A stretch of DNA of 64,000 nt from Acaryochloris sp. CCMEE 5410. Lineage in GTDB: Bacteria > Cyanobacteriota > Cyanobacteriia > Thermosynechococcales > Thermosynechococcaceae. Below are positions 57,213-64,000 of the stretch, one piece after another. The stretch lies in NCBI RefSeq assembly GCF_000238775.2, contig NZ_AFEJ02000001.1, forward strand, positions 682,001 through 746,000, written 5' to 3'. Position 1 is the first letter of the stretch. Each line of letters starts with the position of its first letter. The notes under the pieces were generated by a model. That model searched no databases and was not told the DNA's origin. It was given only the letters and a program-made list of their open reading frames with translations. The translations under genes and the position numbers were made by a program.

Positions 57213-57356
57213 AGCAACGTTTCAGCGTGAAGGACGCAAACGAGCTTACGGTGGCGGCAGAACCGCTCATTTGAGAAGCCTTGAGGATAAGTTGCTATTC
57301 ATCTTGGTCTATTTCCGCCTATATCCGACCCAAGAAGTCCAAGGATATCTATTTGG
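57213..57356 (+). pseudogene. IS5-type transposase, 5' part (truncated on both sides)
   Basis: Frame reads ATFQREGRKRAYGGGRTAHL and RSLEDKLLFILVYFRLYPTQ, the usual N-terminal region before the DDE core. Its own N-terminus (about 40 residues) is missing because the IS3 end abuts at 57212. It ends at GYLFG, where the IS1182-type element enters. Confidence 0.85.
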
Positions 57357-59045
57357 GGTTTGCTGAAAAAGTAAATTGAGCTAATTCCTGGCATCAAATC
57401 GTACAATCAACCCAGTTGTGACGGCCAGGGCCATATTCCTTCACTGGCCCTAGAAAAGCCCCAAGGCAGCCCTGGCAGCTCCATAACGCTTTCCAACACC
57501 AGCAATCCCACCCAAAATGAATGATAAAAGGTGGCGGAGCCACCGCTCTAGATTCATCACCAAGAACGTGATAGCAATCGCACTAGCAGCCGTATCCGCT
57601 AACTTCGCCATCACTCGATTCAAGCCAATCTTCGCTTGGCCTGCCCAAACTTGCCCTCAATTTGGACTCTCACCTTTTCGTCCTCCCGTGCTTGTTGCTT
57701 GAGTTGGCCCTGCACCTGGGGGTCTTGTTGAGGTCTTCCTAACGGTGGTCCACTCAATCGGATACCTCGAGCTTTACACCATCGTCGATTAGCTCGGGTT
57801 CGATAGATTTGGTCGGCATGGACTGAGAGAGGATAATGGCCAAAGCGACGATGAAAAGCTTCCACTTGATATTGAAGATGCTGGGATTCATTGAACGCAT
57901 CCCAGCTTAAACGTTCCAGAAACACACATCCGTTGACACAACTGAGGGATAGCTTGGCCCCAAACTCAACAGGTACTCCAGCTTTGCCTCGGACCATCGG
58001 TCGGACATGAGGCTGAGTGAGGCTGACAATACGGTCATCTACTCGACGCACGTGCTGTTGATACATCCACTCTTGCTGTCGAAAGACTTCATGAATCACC
58101 AGCAACAGACGGTACTGTCGCCGGGACAGTCGGGACAGAGACGCTCCTAAAGCTATCAATCCATCAATGTGGGCTAGATTCCGACGCACATAGCCCAACT
58201 GCTGACGAATCCCTTTACGAATCAGCTTGCGACTCGGTTGACGTTTCTTGGCAATGGCCAGATAAGCTTTGCGGGCCTTTGGCGGTAGGTGCGAGGTTTG
58301 CCCTTGAGAGACAGCATGACTTGAGCATATAAAGCATCAAGGATGGCTTCACTCGCTTTGCGGGCATCATTGAGCAGATCTAAGTCTGTCGGATAGCGAA
58401 TATCGGCTGGCGCACAGGTCGCGTCTATCAACAATTGGCCCTGGTTGGGAGGGCAGGAGGCTCATCTTCGTCATCTTCAGGAGAAGGAGATGACTCAGGG
58501 GACATCACAACAGGAGAACCCTCAGATGCGAGCACTGATTCCACGACTGCGTCGTTGACTTGAGTCAGTAGCTCTAGATTCAACCGTTGGCGAAAGTGAA
58601 CCAGCATGGAGGCATCAAACGGAGCACTCTCTCGATATTCACTAAACCCCAGAAAGTACTGCAAGTAGGGGTTCTCTCGAATCTGTTCTACGGTCTCTGC
58701 ATCGGATACACCCAGTTTCTCTTTGATGATTAAGGTCCCTAAGGCCACACGAAAGGGTTTGGCAGGTGCCCCATGGTCTGACTGAATTGCTCTGCATACT
58801 CTGACTCAAAGCTCTCCCAAGGAATCAGCTCGGCGAGTTTGACCCAGCGATTCTCTTCTGATAGTTTGCCTCCGAAGGGCAAGTAGAAGTTCTTAAAGGA
58901 CAGTTGACCGGGGGATGGACGACGATACATTGGGGTGCATGTGCAAAGGTTTTGAGTATTTTGAACGATTTTCCTTGCACTTCTCAAGGGCGCTCAACAC
59001 TTGGATACACTGCAAATATTCAACCTTAGACTTTCGAAGCAAGCC
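57357..59045 (-). mobile_element. IS1182/IS5-type element inside the IS5-type transposase
   Basis: An 8-bp duplication CTATTTGG (57349-57356 and 59046-59053) and imperfect inverted ends (GGTTTGCTGAAAAAGT against GGCTTGCTTCGAAAGT). Length 1689 bp, with one minus-strand transposase gene in pieces. Confidence 0.88.
57450..58930 (-). pseudogene. IS1182-type transposase broken by four one-base deletions
   Basis: Starts MYRRPSPGQLSFKNFYLPFG at 58930. The expected blocks appear in order but in successive frames: VALGTLIIKEKLGV and NPYLQYFLGFSEY (N-terminal DUF772-like region), LLIDATCAPADIRYPTDLDL, YVRRNLAHIDGLIALGASLS, RIVSLTQPHVRPMVRGKAG, SVHADQIYRTRANRRWC, IEGKFGQAKRR and GLNRVMAKLADTAASAIAIT. 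Each change (near 58768, 58448, 58290 and 57625) is restored by adding one base. Stop at 57450. Confidence 0.88.
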
Positions 59046-59053
59046 CTATTTGG

Positions 59054-59717
59054 GATGAGTCAAGCTCAAGCGAATGAATGGATCCATCGACTCAGTGGTG
59101 TGCTCAATCAAGCCTTAGGTTATGAGAAGCAACTGCCAGAGTGGGAACCAGCGAACCTAGAAGCAGTGCTTGACGGCTGCCCAAGCTTAGAATTCATGAT
59201 TGATGGAACAGAACGTCCCATCAATCGACCGAAGGATAAGAAGGACCGCAAGACCTATTACAGTGGCAAGAAAAAAGCCCACACGGTCAAAAACAATATC
59301 ATCAGCGAACGAGGAGGCAAGGTATTGTTTTTGAGTGATACCTATGAAGGCAAAAAGCATGATAAGAAGATTGCTGATGAAGAAGGGTATCGGTTCCCAG
59401 AAGGGAGTAAGCTTTGGCAAGATACTGGGTTCCAAGGATTTGCCCCAGGTGGGGTGAGCATCAAGCAACCGAAGAAGAAACCTCAAAAAGCAGAATTGAC
59501 AGATCCACAGAAAGAGGAAAATCGACAAATTTCAAAGGTCCGAGTTGAGGTGGAGCATCAAATTGGGGGGATTAAACGCTGTCAGATAGTGGTTCAGAAA
59601 TTTAGAAATTGGGTTGACCATTATGTTGATGATGTGATGGAAACGGCTTGTGGGCTTCATAATTTCCGGTTGACTCACCGGCGCGGGAAAATTACCGGGC
59701 AATTTGGAACTGCCTAA
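59054..59717 (+). pseudogene. IS5-type transposase, 3' part
   Basis: Continues MSQAQANEWIHRLSGVLNQA and contains the DDE residues in FMIDGTERPINRP, LWQDTGFQGFAP and VRVEVEHQIGGIKRC. An ATG-like frame start at 59001 lies inside the other element and is not native. Joining with 57356 and keeping one CTATTTGG gives GYLFGMSQAQAN in frame. The stop is at 59717; the right end of this IS is somewhere before 59780. Confidence 0.87.
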
Positions 59718-59779
59718 TCACAAACGTGAAAGTAAAAAGCGCTTCTGCAAGGTGTCTATGCTATTTCCGATAAGGTCTA

Positions 59780-60049
59780 ATGGCCGAGCACTTACAAGTT
59801 GAGTTCATCCAAGCCACACCATCTCAAAATCTTTTACCCTCCTCAGCTGAGGCGTCTGACAGTACCATGATCTTGCAGGATCTTAAACACCTATCAACAG
59901 CATGGCAAATTCAGCTTCTCAAAGCATCCCAATCCCTAGACACCTTAAAAATCGAGCAGCTTCTCACTCAAGTCCCTGCCCAGTATGCCCCTTTGACCCA
60001 GATCCTCGCTGAGTTTGTCAAAGGTTACAGATTTGATCTGAATCATTGA
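59780..60049 (+). pseudogene. C-terminal tail of a signalling protein, 5' part lost
   Basis: 89 codons from an ATG at 59780, just beyond the IS5-type element. The end, AWQIQLLKASQSLDTLKIEQ, LLTQVPAQYAPLTQILAEFV and GYRFDLNH, resembles the tail that follows the last receiver in many cyanobacterial hybrid kinases. The kinase part is not present, so the gene was probably cut by the IS. A short independent gene is less likely. Confidence 0.5.
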
Positions 60050-60164
60050 TGCCCTCGAACGTCTCAACTTACTCTCCCATTCTTAACATTCAGTCTTCCT
60101 TTTGCCCTATCGCCTATTACTAATTCACTGATACAATCCCAAGGTGAACTGAGCAAACCTTGAC

Positions 60165-60455
60165 ATGGCAAATCCTTCCAACACAACGGGTGCAGAGGCT
60201 GTTGATGCTGCTATCTCAAATGGTCTCGATCTCGATGGCTCTCCTATCCCCGCTGCCAAACTCAATCTCTACAAACAGGTGATGGGCCTAGAGTCTAATC
60301 GGCAGCGCAGTGGCGTATCGAATACGATGCGATCGCGGATTGTCCGCATTGGAGCCAAGCATATTGCTCAAGCCGAACTCAATCAAATGCTCTTGGATGC
60401 CGACTTCGCTCCCTTAAAAGATAAGGAAATCGCTTTTTATTACGGTGGCAAATAA
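60165..60455 (+). CDS. Small conserved-looking hypothetical protein
   Basis: 96 residues, soluble: MANPSNTTGAEAVDAAISNG then SGVSNTMRSRIVRIGAKHIA. No family recognised. Its stop lies 11 bases inside the start of the AlkD-type gene, so the two are translated from one transcript, which supports it as a real gene. Confidence 0.65.
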   Translation: MANPSNTTGAEAVDAAISNGLDLDGSPIPAAKLNLYKQVMGLESNRQRSGVSNTMRSRIVRIGAKHIAQAELNQMLLDADFAPLKDKEIAFYYGGK

Positions 60456-61161
60456 CCTGACTGCGGAAGCTGTTCATGAACAGCTCCTATCCCTAGCCAA
60501 TCCAGAGATTGCCGAGCATTCTCAGCGATTCTTTAAAACTGGGGCAGGTGAATATGGCGAGGGTGATCAGTTCTTAGGAATCCGGGTGCCTGTGCTTCGG
60601 CAGCAGGTCACTCGATATCAAAAACTTCCCAATGATGAATTGATTCGTCTTCTGCAATCCCCTTTTCATGAAGAGCGCTTGTTTGCTCTTCTCATCTGGG
60701 TGAAGCAATTTCAGACAGGCTCTGAAAAAGAACAAGCCCATCTATACGATCTCTATCTCCGCCATACCCAGTTCATCAACAACTGGGATTTGGTGGACAG
60801 TTCTGCCTATCAAATCGTGGGAGCGTTTCTAGAAAGGAAAGATCGTCAACCCATCTACCCCCTTGCCCAATCTCAAAGCCTATGGGAGCGACGGATTGCG
60901 ATGATGGCGACCTTTCAATGGATTCGCAACCATGATTTCGAGGATGCATTAGCGATTGCCAAACTACTACTACACGACAAAGAAGATCTCATCCATAAAG
61001 CCGTAGGCTGGATGCTGCGGGAAATTGGCAAACGGGATTTAGAAACGGAGAAAGCCTTTCTCAAAGCCCATTACCAGGAGATGCCCCGGACAATGTTACG
61101 GTATGCCATTGAGAAATTTCCCCAATCTGAACGACAAAGATATTTGAAAGGGTTAGTTTAG
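60445..61161 (+). CDS. AlkD-type DNA alkylation repair protein
   Basis: 238 residues from GTG 60445, overlapping the previous gene. HEAT-like repeats as in AlkD: GEGDQFLGIRVPVLRQQVTR, SPFHEERLFALLIWVKQF, INNWDLVDSSAYQIVGAFL with the NWD-x-VD-S signature around the catalytic Asp, and MLREIGKRDLETEKAFL. AlkD removes bulky or positively charged N3/N7-alkyl purines from DNA without base flipping. A strong hairpin follows its stop. Confidence 0.9.
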   Translation: MANNLTAEAVHEQLLSLANPEIAEHSQRFFKTGAGEYGEGDQFLGIRVPVLRQQVTRYQKLPNDELIRLLQSPFHEERLFALLIWVKQFQTGSEKEQAHLYDLYLRHTQFINNWDLVDSSAYQIVGAFLERKDRQPIYPLAQSQSLWERRIAMMATFQWIRNHDFEDALAIAKLLLHDKEDLIHKAVGWMLREIGKRDLETEKAFLKAHYQEMPRTMLRYAIEKFPQSERQRYLKGLV

Positions 61162-61195
61162 CTGGCCAGGAGATCAACTTCATCTCCTGGCCAGC
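61161..61195 (+). terminator. Strong hairpin after the AlkD-type gene
   Basis: A perfect 14-bp stem (GCTGGCCAGGAGAT and its complement) with a 7-base loop, beginning at the last base of the stop codon. No T-run follows, so it may act as an mRNA-stabilising or processing hairpin or a Rho-independent terminator of low efficiency. Confidence 0.55.
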
Positions 61196-61254
61196 ATCGA
61201 CACAAATAAGAATACACTGGGGGCTAAATCAGCTTTTCTACCCAACAAACCGCC

Positions 61255-61983
61255 TTGCAGCTCTATATTGAACACCTTGATCAGCAACCCTTTATTCATA
61301 TGGTTGAGATACCAGGAGGGGAATTTATCATGGGGGCATCTGAAGAAGAGGACGGAAGTTGGGATAGGGAACGGCCTCAACATCATGTGAGCATCACCCC
61401 ATTTTTGATGAGTCGATTTACTGTGACTCAAGCCCAGTGGGAAGCCATCATGGAGTCAAACCCTTCCCAATTCAAAGGAGCAAATCGGCCCGTCGAAAAT
61501 ATTACTTGTAATGAAGCGGTGGACTTTTGCCAAAAACTGTCCCAGAAAAGTGGCAAGAACTATCGCCTTCCGAGTGAAGCAGAGTGGGAGTATGCCTGCC
61601 GAGGCGGAACGTCGACCCCCTTTCATTTTGGAGAGACGATTACCCCCGCCCTTGCCAACTATACTGACGCTTACGGTTCCGAGGGAGAGAATCGGCAACA
61701 GACAACAGAGGTCGGATATTTTCCTCCCAATGGGTTTGGTTTATACGACCTGCATGGGAATGTTTGGGAATTATGTCTGGATACTTGGCATGAGAACTAT
61801 AAAGGTGCACCAACAGATGGGAGTGCCTGGATGGATCAGAATCCCAAATATCATGTAGTCCGTGGTGGTTCTTGGATCAGCGGTCCGAGGCTCTGTCGCT
61901 GTGCGAATCGCGGTCGCAGTCCTATTGCTGGCCTGATTCAGGGGTTTCGGATTGTCTGCTCTATCCCCAAGTCTGTTGAGTAG
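61255..61983 (+). CDS. Sulfatase-modifying-factor (FGE) domain protein
   Basis: About 242 residues from TTG 61255; the start is uncertain and no clear Shine-Dalgarno is seen. FGE/C-type-lectin-like fold: FIHMVEIPGGEFIMGASEEE, FTVTQAQWEAIM, RLPSEAEWEYACRGG, GLYDLHGNVWELCLDTW and VVRGGSWISGPRLCRCANR. Domains of this kind in cyanobacteria are often effectors of kinase or caspase-like systems, not true sulfatase activators. No sulfatase is nearby. Related to the C-terminal half of egtB but without the DinB part. Confidence 0.82.
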   Translation: MQLYIEHLDQQPFIHMVEIPGGEFIMGASEEEDGSWDRERPQHHVSITPFLMSRFTVTQAQWEAIMESNPSQFKGANRPVENITCNEAVDFCQKLSQKSGKNYRLPSEAEWEYACRGGTSTPFHFGETITPALANYTDAYGSEGENRQQTTEVGYFPPNGFGLYDLHGNVWELCLDTWHENYKGAPTDGSAWMDQNPKYHVVRGGSWISGPRLCRCANRGRSPIAGLIQGFRIVCSIPKSVE

Positions 61984-62010
61984 CCCGCAAGTTGCGATCG
62001 CATCTCGGTA

Positions 62011-62067
62011 TTGAATGTGCTATCGCACATTCAAAAACTCCCCCGCATAATGACAGACAGGGGAGTT
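62011..62067. terminator. Two hairpins between convergent genes
   Basis: First: TTGAATGTGC / GCACATTCAA, 10 bp with a 4-base loop (62011-62034). Second: AACTCCCC / GGGGAGTT with a 16-base loop (62036-62067). They lie after the FGE gene and before the end of the convergent coiled-coil gene, so they can serve both strands. Confidence 0.5.
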
Positions 62068-62102
62068 ACAAAACAAACGTAAAGCGCTTTATAAATTTAC
62101 GC

Positions 62103-62696
62103 CTATGCTACGCAGGGCAAAGCTTCTGGCACTTCTGAAGAACCCCAGTCTTTTAAAGGTTCCATAGAGGCAAACAAACTCTCGCTTTCCTTCTGATAAG
62201 CCTCTATCAGTTCTTTTTCTTCCTGGCTCAGGTCAGGATCACTGTTGAGCGCGATCTCTTGCAGGGTTTCTTCAACTAGCTCCATCTGCTGTTCCGCCTC
62301 TACCAGCATGGTTTGAGGCTCAGACTCTAATAGGGATTCAAAACCAGCCACAACTTCGTACTTCGTCTGAAAGTCCTGGAGGGCCGTTTGTAAATCAGTA
62401 TTTTCCTTCGTCAGGGTATTGACTGCCATCGACAGCTCAATCTCTTTCGCTTGCAGGGTGAGCTGATTGTCCTCCAAATGCTGCTGTCGCTCTGTGAGCG
62501 TCTGAACCGTACGTTCAAGTTCGGCTTTATCCAGCTGAAGCTGTTGGATTAAGGAACGATAGCTGTTGATGGCTTTAACGGCAGGCAACAGTTTTTCCTT
62601 GAGGTTCATATGAGCCACGTCAAGCTGATGAAATTTGTCAGAGAGTTTGACATAAGCTCCGGCGAGACTTTTATAGCGTTCAGCGATAGATTTCAT
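62103..62696 (-). CDS. Coiled-coil protein of unknown function
   Basis: 197 residues, starting MKSIAERYKSLAGAYVKLSD. Residues about 20-125 are predicted coiled coil from their heptad-like leucine and charged pattern (LQLDKAELERTVQTLTERQQ, MAVNTLTKENTDLQTALQ). The acidic C-terminal third (LSQEEKELIEAYQKESESLF) is not recognised. No signal peptide or membrane segment. Confidence 0.65.
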   Translation of the reverse strand: MKSIAERYKSLAGAYVKLSDKFHQLDVAHMNLKEKLLPAVKAINSYRSLIQQLQLDKAELERTVQTLTERQQHLEDNQLTLQAKEIELSMAVNTLTKENTDLQTALQDFQTKYEVVAGFESLLESEPQTMLVEAEQQMELVEETLQEIALNSDPDLSQEEKELIEAYQKESESLFASMEPLKDWGSSEVPEALPCVA

Positions 62697-63086
62697 GGAA
62701 GTTTGTAAAGGGTATTATTCATCTTCTCTATTATCATCAATCTTGGCCAATCTGGCTGTACCTGGGTATACGTTTGAGAGCAATTAAAACGCAGAGAGAG
62801 CTAAGTTCAACTCAACGACCCAAAAGCTAGAGGGTTAATACCAGCATGTTAAAGGGTGAATCACCAAGGGTCAGTTTTTTTCTAATCTCACAATCCTTTA
62901 GCGGCAACCTCACCATAAGTATCGGTAACTAATGACAAGTTGACTAATAATTAAAATCACTAAATTCAAATAAACAACAGACAAATCAATACTAAAAAAT
63001 CTTGGTTCAGTTCTTCTTCAACGAAATAGGTTGTTACTAGGGATGAATCACACCATTTTCCTTAACTGCAGTAGTTCATAAACGAT
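62697..63086. other. Intergenic region, no gene seen
   Basis: About 390 AT-rich bases upstream of the coiled-coil gene and beyond the terminator of the RTX gene. No open frame or repeat of note. Confidence 0.5.
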
Positions 63087-63118
63087 AAAAAAAGAGAGGA
63101 GGTTTCCCCCCTCTCTTA
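63087..63118 (-). terminator. Rho-independent terminator of the RTX-type gene
   Basis: On the minus strand AAGAGAGG..CCTCTCTT forms a stem of about 8 bp (11 with one mismatch), followed by seven T. It lies 24 bases past the stop at 63142. Confidence 0.85.
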
Positions 63119-63141
63119 GATGACCTCATAAGTCGTTGGTT

Positions 63142-64000
63142 CTAGACAGCCCAAGCTTGCTTCAGGGTTGAATCTAACTGAGTCTTAGCCGCTAGAGTAG
63201 CCCCTGCGTTCTCATACGCATCCCAAGCTTCCACCATGTCATTGACTTGAGAGCTCTGGATAGAAGCTCCGTTGCCAATTTGGATGGTGTCAACCTGCTG
63301 GGATAGAGGCGTTGCATACCAATCCTTGAGGATAACCACCTCATTGGTGTCTAAGACATTAAGCTGGACATCATTGCCGCTTCTGGAGAAGTCTATATTG
63401 CGGTAATCAACATTGGCCCCTAGCAATAGCTTGTCAGTGGTGCTGGCGTCGCCTTGGTTATCGATAGTGGTGGTGCGCATTCCACCAGGATTGGCCCCCA
63501 GAGAAGCGCCAAACGCATCTTTGCTACCGATTTGGTAAGTGTCGTTGCCAGCCCCACCCGTCAAGGTGATGTTGTTACCGATAGAAATCAGGGTGTCATC
63601 TCCAGCACCAGCATCGTAAGTATTGGACTCACCGCCTGCATGGATTGTGTCCTTATCTTGTCCACCCTGGATAGTGTTGTTCTTACCGGCACCGTAGATG
63701 CGGTTCAAACCACCCAGGCTCATAAAGCTATTCTTGGCCCCCTTGACCAGGACGATATCGTTACCGGAACCGGACTTGATTTTGGTTTCCTGACCGAGGC
63801 CAAGGATAATATCATCGCCTTTGCCACCGTCAAAGGTGTTTTTTTGACCGATAGCCAGGATAAAGTCATTTCCCTTGCCACCGATAAGCTTATTTTCCTT
63901 ACCGCCACCGATGAGGATGTCATCCCCAGCACCACCTTTGAGGGTGTTCTTCTTACCGCCCCCGATGAGGATGTCGTTACCTTTGCCACCAGTGAAGCTA
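63142..64000 (-). CDS. RTX-type calcium-binding repeat protein, N-terminus beyond window
   Basis: The minus-strand frame is open from the right edge to 63142 (286 codons visible). RTX nonapeptides of the form GGxGxDxxx (GGKGNDILI, GGAGDDILI, GGKGDDIIL, GAGDDTLIS) alternate with a variant in which the aspartate is replaced (GGGKKNTLK, AIGQKNTFD, GAGKNNTIQ). Repeats end near residue 110 before the C-terminus. A domain with YRNIDFSRSGNDVQLNVLDT and EVVILKDWY follows, as in RTX proteins exported by type I secretion, whose signal is C-terminal. It is likely a secreted, Ca2+-folded surface protein. The activity domain, if any, is outside the window. Confidence 0.85.
   Translation of the reverse strand, partial: SFTGGKGNDILIGGGKKNTLKGGAGDDILIGGGKENKLIGGKGNDFILAIGQKNTFDGGKGDDIILGLGQETKIKSGSGNDIVLVKGAKNSFMSLGGLNRIYGAGKNNTIQGGQDKDTIHAGGESNTYDAGAGDDTLISIGNNITLTGGAGNDTYQIGSKDAFGASLGANPGGMRTTTIDNQGDASTTDKLLLGANVDYRNIDFSRSGNDVQLNVLDTNEVVILKDWYATPLSQQVDTIQIGNGASIQSSQVNDMVEAWDAYENAGATLAAKTQLDSTLKQAWAV

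Noticed and set aside
59001-59053. Start of the 59001-59717 frame taken as a native transposase start
   Set aside because: These bases belong to the IS1182-type element and one copy of its target duplication; the real frame continues from 57356.
1-64000. tRNA, rRNA or CRISPR array
   Set aside because: No T-loop-like GTTCGAATCC with paired arms and no regularly spaced direct repeats were found by eye on either strand.

Overview
The window is chromosomal DNA of a cyanobacterium. The evidence is an RpaB/Ycf27-type response regulator, a cyanobacteriochrome-like GAF domain in a hybrid kinase, several pentapeptide-repeat proteins, AAA-like/vMAP ATPases, a PadR/Pex-like regulator, and frequent GCGATCGC (HIP1-like) octamers. 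The many different insertion sequences and the mix of signalling genes would suit an Acaryochloris-like genome. That name is an inference only; nothing here proves the genus.

Layout. 1-6.8 kb: cell-envelope and secreted proteins (SGNH-hydrolase lipoprotein cut by the window edge, polysaccharide deacetylase, two convergent exported pentapeptide proteins) and an IS1-like remnant. 6.8-8.7 kb: an IS1-type and an IS630-type element side by side, the first cutting a membrane-protein gene. 8.8-16.4 kb: radA, rpaB, a TetR regulator with a transposase-type zinc ribbon divergent from a Rieske oxygenase, a large cNMP-binding/AAA/NapH-type iron-sulfur membrane fusion, and a methyltransferase. 16.5-24.5 kb: a second methyltransferase, a 1318-residue four-GAF hybrid histidine kinase whose first GAF has both cysteine motifs of a DXCF cyanobacteriochrome, a HAD phosphatase, metK and a glycosyltransferase. 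24.6-33.6 kb: two different Ser/Thr kinases, a metallophosphoesterase, a photolyase-related protein and a pentapeptide protein. 33.6-40.2 kb: dnaK-dnaJ and an ergothioneine cluster egtC-egtB-egtD, all on the minus strand. 40.3-47.3 kb: a PAS hybrid kinase and a two-gene unit of AAA-like ATPases (one with a vMAP-type HTH, one with three GAF domains and no output domain). 47.7-49.2 kb: small genes, including a SepF-domain gene cut by an IS.

49.2-59.7 kb is an island of nested insertion sequences that can be unpicked base by base. An IS3 element is split by an ISAzo13 element, which is split by an IS630 element, which is itself split twice, by an IS66 and by an IS21. Next to it an IS5-type element is split by an IS1182-type element. 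Target duplications (TTA, TA, CCAACATC, ACAAGT, CTATTTGG) flank the five inner insertions, and in-silico removal restores the interrupted reading frames at the junctions. The outer IS3 has perfect 25-bp ends but no target duplication, so its two flanks were probably brought together by a rearrangement.

59.8-64 kb: the tail of a truncated signalling protein, an AlkD-type DNA glycosylase, a sulfatase-modifying-factor-domain protein, a coiled-coil protein and the C-terminal part of an RTX-type repeat protein running off the right edge.

Functionally the window is dominated by sensing and phospho-signalling (two hybrid kinases, two Ser/Thr kinases, RpaB, AAA/GAF proteins) plus stress protection (ergothioneine, chaperones, RadA, AlkD, photolyase-like). 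No tRNA, rRNA or CRISPR array was found.
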